NCBI RefSeq assembly: GCF_022701255.1
Contig: NZ_CP031705.1
Location: 5,952,001-6,016,000 of the forward strand
Direction: 5' to 3'
Length of the DNA: 64,000 nt
Origin: Microcoleus vaginatus HSN003
Lineage (GTDB): Bacteria > Cyanobacteriota > Cyanobacteriia > Cyanobacteriales > Microcoleaceae
Under the pieces are notes generated by a model. It was given only the letters and a program-made list of their open reading frames with translations, was not told where the DNA came from and made no database searches. Below are positions 8,411-17,076 of the stretch, one piece after another. A program made the position numbers and the translations under genes. The stretch's first letter is position 1. Each line of letters begins with the position of its first letter.

Positions 8411-10495
8411 TTACTTCGCAGCTTGACGCTCTTTTGCCGCCTTAATCACTTCTTCAGCGATGTTATTCGGACAAGGAGCATAGTGCGAGAAGGACATGGA
8501 AAACTGACCGCGGCCAGAGGTCATAGTACGCAAATCGCTAATGTAACCAAACATTTCGCTCAACGGTACATCTGCCTTGATCCGCGCTCCTGTTTGTCCT
8601 GTCTCCTGAGATTTCATCATCCCCCGGCGGCGGTTGAGGTCGCCGATCACGTCGCCCATGTAATCATCTGGAGTGAATACATCGACATTCATAATCGGTT
8701 CGAGCAACTGAGGCCCTGCTTTCGGCAGAGACTGACGATAGGCCGCTTTGGCAGCAATTTCAAATGCCATTGCTGACGAGTCAACGGGGTGGAAACCGCC
8801 TTCTAGAAGCGTGAATTTCAAGTCTAGGCAAGGGAATCCGGCCAAGACGCCTTTGTCGATGCAGCTTTCAAAGCCTTTTTCGACCGCTGGCCAATATTCT
8901 CTCGGTACACTACCACCAGTCACTTTTGACTCAAATATGAAGCCACTTCCAGGCTCACCAGGCTCGATCACATAGCCGATTTTGGCGAATTGACCGGAAC
9001 CACCTGATTGCTTTTTGTGGGTGTAATCGTCTTCGAGGCGCTTGGTAATCGACTCGCGGTAGGCTACCTGCGGTTCGCCGACTTCTACTTCGATGCCGTG
9101 GGTGCGCTTGAGAATGTCTACTTTGATGTCGAGGTGTAACTCGCCCATCCCCTTGAGAATCGTTTCGCCACTTTCTTGATCCGTCACCATGTGGAAGGAT
9201 GGATCTTCTTGCACCATCTTGGTGAGGGCTGCTCCCATTTTTTCTTCGCCGCCTTTTTGTTTCGGTTTGACCGAAATCGAAATAACGGGATCTGGGAATA
9301 CCATCGGCTCTAGGGTTGCGGGATTTTTGGGGTCGCAGATGGTGTGTCCGGTGCGGACGTTTTTCATGCCGACGATCGCCACAATGTCTCCTGCTTGGGC
9401 CGATTCAATTTCTTCGCGAGAGTTGGCGTGCATCTCCACCAAACGGCTGACGCGCTCGGTTTTGCCCGTGGCGGTGTTGAGTATGGTGTCGCCCTTGGAC
9501 AGAGTACCGGAGTACAGGCGCGTGAATGTTAGAGCACCGTAGCGATCGTCCATGATCTTAAACGCGAGTGCGCGCAATGGCCTGTTGGGATCGACTATCG
9601 CAAACTCGCCGGTTTCCTCGCCTTCGAGATCGACTTCTGGCTGCGGTGTGACTTCCATCGGGTTTGGCAGGTAGTCAACCACGGCATCGAGAACCAACTG
9701 CACGCCTTTGTTTTTAAACGATGAGCCGCAGTAGGTGGGGAAAAATGCCCGATCGCGAGTACCTTTGCGAATGCAGCGCTTGAGGTCTTCGAGGCTCGGC
9801 TCGTTGCCTTCGAGATACTGTTCCATCACAGCGTCGTCTTGCTCGACGGCCAGTTCGATCAACTTTTCGCGCCAACTTTCGACATCATCGACCATATCGG
9901 CGGGGACATCTTTAATTTGATAGTTCATGGGATCGCCGGAATCATCCCAGATCCAGGCTTTGCGGGTCAGCAAATCGACTACGCCGCAAAACTTTTCTTC
10001 TATGCCGATCGGCAATACCATCACCATCGGTTTAGCGCCAAGGATTTTATCGACTTGCTTGACAACGCGGTAAAAATCTGCACCGGTGCGATCGAGCTTG
10101 TTGATGTAGATAACGCGAGCGACTTTGGAATCGTTAGCGTAGCGCCAGTTGGTTTCCGATTGCGGTTCAACTCCACCCGAACCGCAGAACACACCAATGC
10201 CACCATCGAGAACCTTCAAAGAACGGTAAACCTCGATCGTAAAATCGACGTGTCCGGGAGTATCGATGATGTTGAGCTGATGCTCGTTCCAGAAGCAGGT
10301 GGTAGCAGCGGATTGAATCGTGATACCGCGCTCTTGCTCCTGTTCCATGAAGTCAGTAGTCGCCGCGCCTTCGTGAACTTCACCTATTTTGTGGATTTTA
10401 CCTGTGAGTTTCAGGATTCTTTCAGTTGTGGTGGTCTTGCCAGCATCTACGTGGGCGAAGATGCCGATATTTCGATAACGAGTGAGATCTTTCAT
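8411..10495 (-). CDS. fusA: Elongation factor G, cyanobacterial paralogue
   Basis: 694 residues from ATG 10495 (MKDLTRYRNIGIFAHVDAGK); the frame is open 23 codons further up but that extension is not family-like. The translational GTPase domain has G1 AHVDAGKTTTTE (residues 14-25), G3 DTPGHVDF and G4 NKLD, followed by the domain II-V architecture of EF-G. The start differs from the usual cyanobacterial housekeeping EF-G of the str operon (which opens MARTIPLERVRNIGI) and resembles the second, Sll1098-like paralogue of Synechocystis as I remember it. It is not next to rpsL, rpsG or tuf, supporting the paralogue reading. It probably drives translocation or ribosome recycling. A bidirectional terminator lies beyond its stop. 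Confidence 0.9.
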   Translation of the reverse strand: MKDLTRYRNIGIFAHVDAGKTTTTERILKLTGKIHKIGEVHEGAATTDFMEQEQERGITIQSAATTCFWNEHQLNIIDTPGHVDFTIEVYRSLKVLDGGIGVFCGSGGVEPQSETNWRYANDSKVARVIYINKLDRTGADFYRVVKQVDKILGAKPMVMVLPIGIEEKFCGVVDLLTRKAWIWDDSGDPMNYQIKDVPADMVDDVESWREKLIELAVEQDDAVMEQYLEGNEPSLEDLKRCIRKGTRDRAFFPTYCGSSFKNKGVQLVLDAVVDYLPNPMEVTPQPEVDLEGEETGEFAIVDPNRPLRALAFKIMDDRYGALTFTRLYSGTLSKGDTILNTATGKTERVSRLVEMHANSREEIESAQAGDIVAIVGMKNVRTGHTICDPKNPATLEPMVFPDPVISISVKPKQKGGEEKMGAALTKMVQEDPSFHMVTDQESGETILKGMGELHLDIKVDILKRTHGIEVEVGEPQVAYRESITKRLEDDYTHKKQSGGSGQFAKIGYVIEPGEPGSGFIFESKVTGGSVPREYWPAVEKGFESCIDKGVLAGFPCLDLKFTLLEGGFHPVDSSAMAFEIAAKAAYRQSLPKAGPQLLEPIMNVDVFTPDDYMGDVIGDLNRRRGMMKSQETGQTGARIKADVPLSEMFGYISDLRTMTSGRGQFSMSFSHYAPCPNNIAEEVIKAAKERQAAK

Positions 10496-11039
10496 AATTA
10501 CTGTTGAGATTAAATGCGACGAACCGTCGGCGACCACCTGCAAGCGTGACAAGCGAGGAATCAATGTTGCCTGGTAAGGCCAGTACAGGCCGGATTTCCT
10601 TTTCCCTGTTTCTGGCAGGACTATCTTAATTTTGACACTTTCTCGTCATTCCTGCGAAGGATTCTGGGTTTAATAAGTGCCCCAAGCCTGACAACTCATA
10701 AAAATACCCTAGACCCAGGGAAAAATCGTCTCCGAAAGTAGGTTGGGTTGAGGCACTCGTACCCAACAAATTCGTGTTTTTGACGCTTCGCTCAACCTGA
10801 TATTTTGCACCATTCTCAGCAAAACTGTATAAACTGGGTTTCTTGACAAAAAAACTATGATTTTACGTGACTTTGTGGCAAGAAACCCGGTTTCTGACAT
10901 TAAATAGGCAAAGGCAAATAAACCGCCCTACGGGGAGAGGGCTGGTTTGGCAGCAATAAACAGCCGGCTTTGATAGATATTCGCTTAACCGACCACTACA
11001 AAATATTATTAAAAACCCCGTTGCTGCGTCCAGAAATAT
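10496..11039. repeat. Intergenic region with dispersed palindromic repeats
   Basis: 544 bp between fusA and recG. 10738-10798 holds a GTAGGTTGGG...CCCAAC type repeat that recurs around 36540-36592. 10833-10895 holds two copies of the AGAAACCCGGTTTCT family. An open frame of 63 codons on the minus strand is built only of these repeats and is not a gene. The fusA leader and promoter must lie at 10496-10700. Confidence 0.6.
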
Positions 11040-13553
11040 TTAAGTCAAAATCGACCCACTCATCATCCGCTGATATCTCCGCTCCAATTCATCCCGCACC
11101 ACCGGCCACTGATTCAAACTTTCATCATTCTCAATTACCATTTGAGCCGCCGCCCTCGCCAACTCCAAAACCTCCTGATCCTCCACCAAACTCGCCAAAG
11201 CAAAATCTGGCAAACCCGACTGCCGAGTTCCCAAAACCTGACCAGGCCCGCGCAATCTCATGTCCATTTCCGCAATAAAAAAGCCATCTTGAGATTGTTC
11301 TAAAACCTTCATTCTCTGCATGGCTTCCGCAGTTTTGGAACCGGGCATTAACAAACAATAAGAACGGTTGCTGCCCCGACCTACTCGGCCCCGCAATTGG
11401 TGTAGTTGGGAAAGTCCAAAACGCTCAGAATTTTCAATCAGCATTACTGTGGCATTCGGCACGTCTACTCCCACCTCAACCACAGTAGTAGATACTAAAA
11501 TATCAGTTTCTTTGTCCCGAAACTTAGAAATTGCTTCATCTTTGTCGGCACTGCTCATTCTACCGTGCAGCAAACCTACCTTAAACTCAGGAAATACACT
11601 TTTTTCAAGTTTCTCTTTTTCCTCAATTGCCGATCGCACGTCCAACTTTTCCGACTCCTCCACCAGCGGCAGCACCACATAAACTTGACGCCCGCTCGCC
11701 ACTTCCCGCCGAATCAAATCGTAAGCTTGAATGCGTTCTTTGGCAGACAGTACAGTTGTTTGAATTGCCTGCCTGCCGGGGGGAAGTTCATCAATTTGAC
11801 TCACATCTAAATCCCCGTGCAGCGTCAGCGCCAGCGTCCGGGGAATGGGAGTTGCCGTCATCGTCAAAACGTGGGGAGCTTCGCCTTTTTGCTGCAATTT
11901 AGCGCGCTGCTGCACACCGAATCTGTGCTGTTCATCAATTACCGCCAAACCCAACTTATTGAAATTCACTGTATCTTGAATCAGCGCGTGAGTTCCCACT
12001 AAAACTGGTAATTCTCCGGTTTCTAATTGGTTGTGAATTTCGCGGCGCTTGGCTATTTTTGTGGAACCAGTTAACAGTTCGACAGACAAGTGCATCAAGT
12101 TAAACCAACCTACCAATTTGCGATAGTGCTGTTCTGCTAAAACTTCTGTCGGGGCCATTAAAGCGGCTTGATAGCCGGATTGAATTGCTGCTAGCATGGC
12201 GACGACGGCTACTACAGTTTTGCCAGCACCGACATCGCCTTGAACTAATCTGTTCATCGGTTGCGACGAAGCTAAATCGTTGAGGATGTCGTTAATTACT
12301 CTTTCCTGAGCATTAGTCAACGCAAAAGGCAAGATTTCATAAAAATGTTCGATCAATTTGCCAGTAGGAAGGATGACTGCACTAGCTTGAGCTTTCCTTT
12401 GGGTTTGGCGGCGCTTTAAAAGTCCTAATTGCAGGTAGAAAAATTCGTCAAAAACTAAGCGGCGGCGGGCGGCGGCCAAACAATCTCGATCGAGCGGAAA
12501 GTGAATATTAGTTACGGCATCGGCTAAACCCATTAAACCGTAACGCTCGCGCAAATCCTCTGGTAGGGATTCTGGTAACATTTTTGCCGCCGGCATTGCA
12601 GCCAAAATCGATCGCCTCACCGAACCAGCATCCACCCCCTCCGTCAGCGGATAAACTGGTATCAGGCGCCCGACTTTCATTGATTCGATCGCACCGCCGG
12701 AGTCGTCTAATACTTCTAACTCAGGATTTTCTAAAGTAATTCCATATTTACCCTGCTTAACCAACCCCGAAGCAGCCAGCACCACACCAGTACAATACTC
12801 GCGCTTTTTGAATTCTTGCCAGCCGCGATTGCTGTAGCGAGGCCCTGCAAAAAAACGACTAATTTTTATTTCTCCGGTGCGGTCTTTTAAAATTACTTCT
12901 AATATGGTTAGCTTCTTATTCTTCGGACTAGAAAAGCAATTGCAGCGCTTTACTTCTGCGATTAAAGTGACAGTTTCCCCGGCTACTAGCTCGCGGATTT
13001 GTACTTGCTTTGCATAGTCGATGTGGTTGCGGGGATAGTAGTAAAGCAAGTCATATACAGTGTATAAACCCAGTTTTGCCAAGCGGTTGCCGTTGGCGGG
13101 GCCGATGCCGGTGACACGGTTTAACTGTTGGTCGAGAGTCAGGCTGGGCGGTGGGGGTGCTGTACTCAGGGGTGCTGTTCGGGGAACGGAAAGTGCTGGG
13201 GCGGTTGGTTCCGAAGCGTTAGCGTTTGCGGGTCTGACTTGTCTTGCTTGTTCTTGCTGGTGGCGAGTTTCTTGTTCCCAAACTTGCTCCATTTGCCTCA
13301 AAAAACTGACCGTAATGGCGATCGAATGTTGGCGCTCTTCGAGATCTTTCTGAGGGTAGATGTCAAATTCAGCGGCTAGTTGTCTGGCTCGATCGCGCGA
13401 AGAAGCGGCCACAGAACCTGCAAGTTGTCTCAAACTCAGGCCCAGAAACTCGCTGAAGCGGTATTGACTGCCTTGGATGTCGTTAAATCCGCGATCGGCT
13501 TCTACTGAAAGAGCTTTTTGCAATCGCTGCCATTCGGGTTGGTAATTAGTCAT
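11040..13553 (-). CDS. recG: ATP-dependent DNA helicase RecG
   Basis: 837 residues. RecG remodels stalled replication forks and branch-migrates Holliday junctions. After a ~150-residue cyanobacterial N-terminal extension come the wedge domain (GIGPANGNRLAKLGLYTVYDLLYYYPR start, OB-fold RELVAGETVTLIAEV) and the two helicase lobes: Walker A GDVGAGKTVVA near residue 437, DEQH box (VIDEQHRFGVQQR) near 540, TATPIPRTLAL, and motif VI LRGRVGRG. The extra N-terminal part includes Pro/Ala-rich linker residues. It is monocistronic, preceded by a block of TTAGTCA heptamers that starts at its start codon. Confidence 0.95.
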   Translation of the reverse strand: MTNYQPEWQRLQKALSVEADRGFNDIQGSQYRFSEFLGLSLRQLAGSVAASSRDRARQLAAEFDIYPQKDLEERQHSIAITVSFLRQMEQVWEQETRHQQEQARQVRPANANASEPTAPALSVPRTAPLSTAPPPPSLTLDQQLNRVTGIGPANGNRLAKLGLYTVYDLLYYYPRNHIDYAKQVQIRELVAGETVTLIAEVKRCNCFSSPKNKKLTILEVILKDRTGEIKISRFFAGPRYSNRGWQEFKKREYCTGVVLAASGLVKQGKYGITLENPELEVLDDSGGAIESMKVGRLIPVYPLTEGVDAGSVRRSILAAMPAAKMLPESLPEDLRERYGLMGLADAVTNIHFPLDRDCLAAARRRLVFDEFFYLQLGLLKRRQTQRKAQASAVILPTGKLIEHFYEILPFALTNAQERVINDILNDLASSQPMNRLVQGDVGAGKTVVAVVAMLAAIQSGYQAALMAPTEVLAEQHYRKLVGWFNLMHLSVELLTGSTKIAKRREIHNQLETGELPVLVGTHALIQDTVNFNKLGLAVIDEQHRFGVQQRAKLQQKGEAPHVLTMTATPIPRTLALTLHGDLDVSQIDELPPGRQAIQTTVLSAKERIQAYDLIRREVASGRQVYVVLPLVEESEKLDVRSAIEEKEKLEKSVFPEFKVGLLHGRMSSADKDEAISKFRDKETDILVSTTVVEVGVDVPNATVMLIENSERFGLSQLHQLRGRVGRGSNRSYCLLMPGSKTAEAMQRMKVLEQSQDGFFIAEMDMRLRGPGQVLGTRQSGLPDFALASLVEDQEVLELARAAAQMVIENDESLNQWPVVRDELERRYQRMMSGSILT

Positions 13554-13693
13554 CAGTCATTAGTAATTAGTCATCAGTCATTAGTCATTAGTCATTAGTC
13601 ATTAGTCATTAGTCATTAGTTATTAATCATAGCTCAAGAATTCCAGACAACTGACAACTGACAACTGTCAACTGACAACTGTCAATTGACAAC
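13554..13693. repeat. Two adjacent heptamer repeat arrays (TTAGTCA and TGACAAC)
   Basis: 13550-13625 contains about ten TTAGTCA/ATCAGTCA units; 13648-13693 contains TGACAAC-type units. They fill the whole gap between recG and the next gene, so any promoter of recG must overlap repeats or lie upstream of them. Confidence 0.9.
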
Positions 13694-13696
13694 TGA

Positions 13697-14653
13697 TTAA
13701 TCTTCAAACCAACTCGATCGCCAAGCCGACTCAGCCTCCACCACAGCGAGTTCCCGTTGCTTTTTCTGGTAATCGCGGCCCAGCGAGTTCAACTTTACAG
13801 AGAGGTTGCGAATTTGCTGGCGCCAAGCCGAGGTTCCCGCATCGGCAAACTCTATTTCCGACAGCCGCAGTTTAATCGCTGTAATCTGCAGCGCCCTACT
13901 ACCCAAGGTTTCTGCCAATTTTCGCGATGCTGATGAGGCATCGGTTTCGATGATTATGTTTAATAAGTTAGGTGGCCCCGCAACGCTATCGCCGGACAAT
14001 TCTGCTTGAGAAGCAGCTTCTAGAACAGGTTCTGGCAATTGACTCGGCAAGATTCCCGACTGTTGTAGCAAGCGGTTGGTGTCGCGAGAAAGCAGTTTGA
14101 GTATATGGACGATCGACTTTTCAATACTATTTTGCCAGCGTGCCAAACTTTCCGGGGAATTGGCATTTGGCAATTGGTAATTTGCCAATGAAAATAGATA
14201 GTTAATGGCGGAAACTTGGTTTTTTTCCTTGTCGTCTGCTTCGTCTTCCTCTTCCTCTGCTTCGTCTTCCTCTTCCTCTTCCTCTGCTTCGTCTTCCTCT
14301 TCCTCTTCCTCTGCTTCGTCTGCTTCCTCTGCTTCCTCTTCTTTTTCTTCCTCTATTTCTTCATCTGCTCCTGATTCACTCACCAGCGATCGCAATTTTT
14401 CCTCCGACGCCGCAGCCAAACGCCTTACAGACTGCTGCATTTTTTGCCGCCCCTCGATGGACAACTTGAGAAACGACTCGGGTACTGCTTGAGTGCAAAG
14501 GTGATAGCAAGCCAAAATTAACTGCTGCCGCACCGCTTGTCCCAACGCATTTAAATAACCTTCGTAGGTATTGCTAAACTCCAACTTCAAGGCTGCTAAA
14601 GCCTCTTCGAGTCCTGCCAAATCTTGCTCTATTCGCTCTCTTGGTCGCACCAT
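13697..14653 (-). CDS. Conserved hypothetical protein with acidic Glu/Asp repeat
   Basis: 318 residues. The N-terminal ~90 residues are helical (YEGYLNALGQAVRQQLILACYHLC), then comes a purely acidic tract (about residues 95-150, EEEEDEAEEEEEEDEA), then a second helical domain with a coiled-coil-like C-terminus (IRNLSVKLNSLGRDYQKKQRELAVVEAESAW). No named domain recognised, but the two flanking parts look like a conserved cyanobacterial protein. The acidic tract is encoded by imperfect 21- and 27-bp DNA repeats (14238-14330) and probably varies in length between strains. No signal peptide or membrane span. It lies between recG and tsf, same strand. Confidence 0.6.
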   Translation of the reverse strand: MVRPRERIEQDLAGLEEALAALKLEFSNTYEGYLNALGQAVRQQLILACYHLCTQAVPESFLKLSIEGRQKMQQSVRRLAAASEEKLRSLVSESGADEEIEEEKEEEAEEADEAEEEEEEDEAEEEEEEDEAEEEEDEADDKEKNQVSAINYLFSLANYQLPNANSPESLARWQNSIEKSIVHILKLLSRDTNRLLQQSGILPSQLPEPVLEAASQAELSGDSVAGPPNLLNIIIETDASSASRKLAETLGSRALQITAIKLRLSEIEFADAGTSAWRQQIRNLSVKLNSLGRDYQKKQRELAVVEAESAWRSSWFED

Positions 14654-14720
14654 ATCTCTCGTATAAAATTAAAATAATACTTACGCAAGTTTTAAATTCT
14701 TACGCTATCTGTAGTAGTAA

Positions 14721-14830
14721 GGTGTGCAGTGCACACCCTACAAATATACTCTGTCCATAAGTCCTGTAAAAATTAAAAATTAAAAATGCAAAAAATCTAG
14801 GTTTTACATTTTTAATTTTTAATTTTTAAT
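14721..14830. repeat. Palindromes downstream of tsf
   Basis: GGTGTGCAGTGCACACC at 14721-14737 is a near-perfect palindrome of a dispersed family. At 14766-14830 an A/T-rich inverted repeat (AAAATTAAAAATTAAAAATG with its complement) can form a long AT hairpin and may end the rpsB-tsf transcript. Confidence 0.6.
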
Positions 14831-14842
14831 CTTAATTTGGGA

Positions 14843-15502
14843 TTATTGAGCACCCATTTGGGCTGCCACTTCATCGGCAAAGTTAGCTTCTACCTTTTCA
14901 ATGCCTTCGCCCAAGACAAAACGCACGAAGCGGCGCACTTGGACATTTTCTCCAATTTGGGCGATCGTTTGTTTCACCAACTCTTCCACCGAGATATTCT
15001 GATCTCTAATAAAAGGCTGATCCATCAAAGATAACTCTTTCAGGCGCTTCTCAATCCGCCCTTGAACAATCTTTTCTTTGATGTTGGCCGGCTTGTTGCC
15101 CAAGTCGTCCTTCTCCATTTCAATTGCCTTTTCTCTTTCGACAATTTCGGCGGGAATATCTTCAACTTTCACGTATTCCACATTCGGGCAAGCTGCAATT
15201 TGCATCGCAATATTCCGCACCAAAGCTTGGAAATCTTCGCGGCGGGCGACAAAATCTGTTTCGCAGTTAACTTCCACCAACACTCCCACGCGGCCGCCCG
15301 TGTGAATGTAGCTGCCTACTATACCTTCTGAGGCAACTCGTCCACCTTTTTTACCTGCCGAAGCCAGACCTTTTTTCCGCAGCCACTCAATGGATGTTTC
15401 GATATCGCCATTGTTTTCAAGGAGGGCTTTTTTGCAGTCCATCATGCCCGCGCTGGTTTTGTCGCGCAGTTCTTTAACAAGTTTTGCAGATATGTCCGCC
15501 AT
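14843..15502 (-). CDS. tsf: Translation elongation factor Ts
   Basis: 219 residues from ATG 15502 (MADISAKLVKELRDKTSAGM); an upstream in-frame ATG at 15523 adds only seven unlikely residues. EF-Ts exchanges GDP for GTP on EF-Tu. Signatures TSAGMMDCKKAL and NCETDFVARREDFQ are present. It is the short bacterial/cyanobacterial form with a single dimerisation segment (VRRFVRFVLGEGIEK) at the end. It lies 311 bp downstream of rpsB on the same strand, the usual gene pair, but the gap is filled with repeats and a large palindrome. Confidence 0.95.
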   Translation of the reverse strand: MADISAKLVKELRDKTSAGMMDCKKALLENNGDIETSIEWLRKKGLASAGKKGGRVASEGIVGSYIHTGGRVGVLVEVNCETDFVARREDFQALVRNIAMQIAACPNVEYVKVEDIPAEIVEREKAIEMEKDDLGNKPANIKEKIVQGRIEKRLKELSLMDQPFIRDQNISVEELVKQTIAQIGENVQVRRFVRFVLGEGIEKVEANFADEVAAQMGAQ

Positions 15503-15532
15503 CTTCTTTAAGTTCCCAATCAAAATTAATTA

Positions 15533-15572
15533 TTAGTCATTAGTCATCAGTCATTAGTCACTAATCTTAATG
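15533..15572. repeat. TTAGTCA heptamer repeat upstream of tsf
   Basis: About five TTAGTCA/ATCAGTCA units, the same unit as between recG and its neighbour 2 kb away. Confidence 0.8.
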
Positions 15573-15623
15573 TTAATGATTAGACAAGAGTGAAAAAATA
15601 CCCAGTCTACATTAGGGCGCACT

Positions 15624-15667
15624 TTGTACCTGTAGCGCCAGAATTAATTCTGGCGCTACAGGTACAA
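15624..15667. repeat. 44-bp perfect palindrome between rpsB and tsf
   Basis: Each 22-base half is an exact reverse complement of the other with no loop (half ends CAGAATT|AATTCTG; outer ends TTGTACC and GGTACAA). In RNA it would form a strong hairpin between the rpsB and tsf coding regions, a possible attenuator or processing site. It may equally be a dispersed element. Confidence 0.85.
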
Positions 15668-15813
15668 TGAATGCTTTTGCCAGAAGTCTACTAATGACTT
15701 AGACTCGTGCCATGTACAATTAAAAATTAAAAATATCCAACTAAAAATAATGATTATTTTTAGTTTTCAATCTTTAATTTTTAATTTCCTGGTGTCAGAT
15801 TCCGAGGGCAATA

Positions 15814-16641
15814 CTAGCTCTCGGTTTCTTCGCCTTCAGCGTCTGCTTCGTCGGGATCTACATAATTGGGGTCATCCAATTCTTCGATTTCGACATCATA
15901 TTCAGCGCCTTCGTAGCCACCTTCGTAGTCGTAGTCTTCCTCAGAGTCGCCGCCCTGCTGACCGTGACGACCTTCGTAGATGGCATCAGCCAACTTGCCG
16001 ACAATCAGCTTGATCGATCGAATAGCATCGTCATTCGCCGGAATCGCAATGTCAACCAAATCCGGGTCGCAGTTGGTGTCCAACAGAGAGACGATGGGAA
16101 TTCCCAACTTTTGGCATTCCAACACCGCATTATACTCGCGGCGTTGGTCTACCAGCACCACTCCGTCGGGAATCTTCCGCATAGATTTAATCCCGCCCAG
16201 ATATTTCTGGAGTTTGACCATTTCTCGGCGCAGCACCGAAGCTTCTTTTTTCGGCAGCAAATCGAGGGCGCCGATTTCCTCGCGGCGCTCCAAATCCTTG
16301 AGGCGCTCCACGCGGGACTTAATAGTCGTCCAGTTGGTGAGCATTCCCCCCAGCCAGCGCTGGTTGACATAATAAGCACCGCAGCGTTGAGCTTCTTGGG
16401 CTACAATCCCGGCAGCTTGCCGCTTCGTACCCACGAACAAAAACTTTTTGCCTTTTTCTGAGGCCACTCTCATGTACTCGTAGGCGTCTTCCATAAGCTG
16501 AGCGGTTTGCACGAGGTCGATGATGTGAACCCCGTTGCGCTCTGTAAAAATGTAGGGAGACATTTTCGGGTTCCACCGGCGGGTTTGGTGTCCGAAGTGA
16601 ACCCCTGACTCTAACATTTGAGCCAAACTGACTACTGGCAT
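15814..16641 (-). CDS. rpsB: 30S ribosomal protein S2
   Basis: 275 residues. S2 binds 16S rRNA on the back of the small subunit. The start MPVVSLAQMLESGVHFGHQT and the motifs RWNPKMSPYIF, VGTKRQAAGIVAQEA, WLGGMLTNW and IVSLLDTNCDPDLVDIAIP are diagnostic. The C-terminal ~50 residues are an acidic tail (EEDYDYEGGYEGAEYDVEIEE), longer than in E. coli and usual for cyanobacterial S2. First gene of the rpsB-tsf pair, with a 435-bp upstream region. Confidence 0.97.
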   Translation of the reverse strand: MPVVSLAQMLESGVHFGHQTRRWNPKMSPYIFTERNGVHIIDLVQTAQLMEDAYEYMRVASEKGKKFLFVGTKRQAAGIVAQEAQRCGAYYVNQRWLGGMLTNWTTIKSRVERLKDLERREEIGALDLLPKKEASVLRREMVKLQKYLGGIKSMRKIPDGVVLVDQRREYNAVLECQKLGIPIVSLLDTNCDPDLVDIAIPANDDAIRSIKLIVGKLADAIYEGRHGQQGGDSEEDYDYEGGYEGAEYDVEIEELDDPNYVDPDEADAEGEETES

Positions 16642-17076
16642 TGTATTTTTAACTCCTGATTCGGGTTAATCCTCCACCCGGTCGTATTTCTGAAGGTTTG
16701 CACCCTCGAAACACCCGAAAACCCGGATGTGCGAATTTAAACAACTTTTCTAGTTTATCACAGCGCGCGCTACTTTTTCTGACAATCTGATATCCGTAGG
16801 GTTGGCTTGGCACCCGGAGGTGAGATTTAGTGCGCGGGTTGGGTGCGGGGTGTACACGCTGCGGTTAAAGTTACTCACAAGCGCTTCTTACAAACGAAAA
16901 ATGCCGGTGGGAGGTTGCCAAAGCCTTTGTTGGCTTGTGAGAGAATGGCTTTGTTGGTGCGCCTCTGGTGCCTTTTACCTTCGATCGAGCTGGTATCGAT
17001 TTTTTTCGATCGGCAATTGAGTCAGCTTTAGTACACTGCCATCTCGATCCGCAAAAATCCCAAAGCTAAAAACGTC
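16642..17076. promoter_or_regulatory. Divergent intergenic region upstream of rpsB and the antiporter
   Basis: 435 bp containing the promoters of two divergent genes. Small open frames in it show no ribosome site or homology. No clear riboswitch or autoregulatory S2-binding structure could be identified by eye. Confidence 0.35.

Noticed and set aside
10709..10900. 63-residue minus-strand frame
   Set aside because: Made entirely of dispersed palindromic repeats.
16802..17031. Short plus-strand frames before the antiporter
   Set aside because: No ribosome site; they lie in the divergent promoter region.
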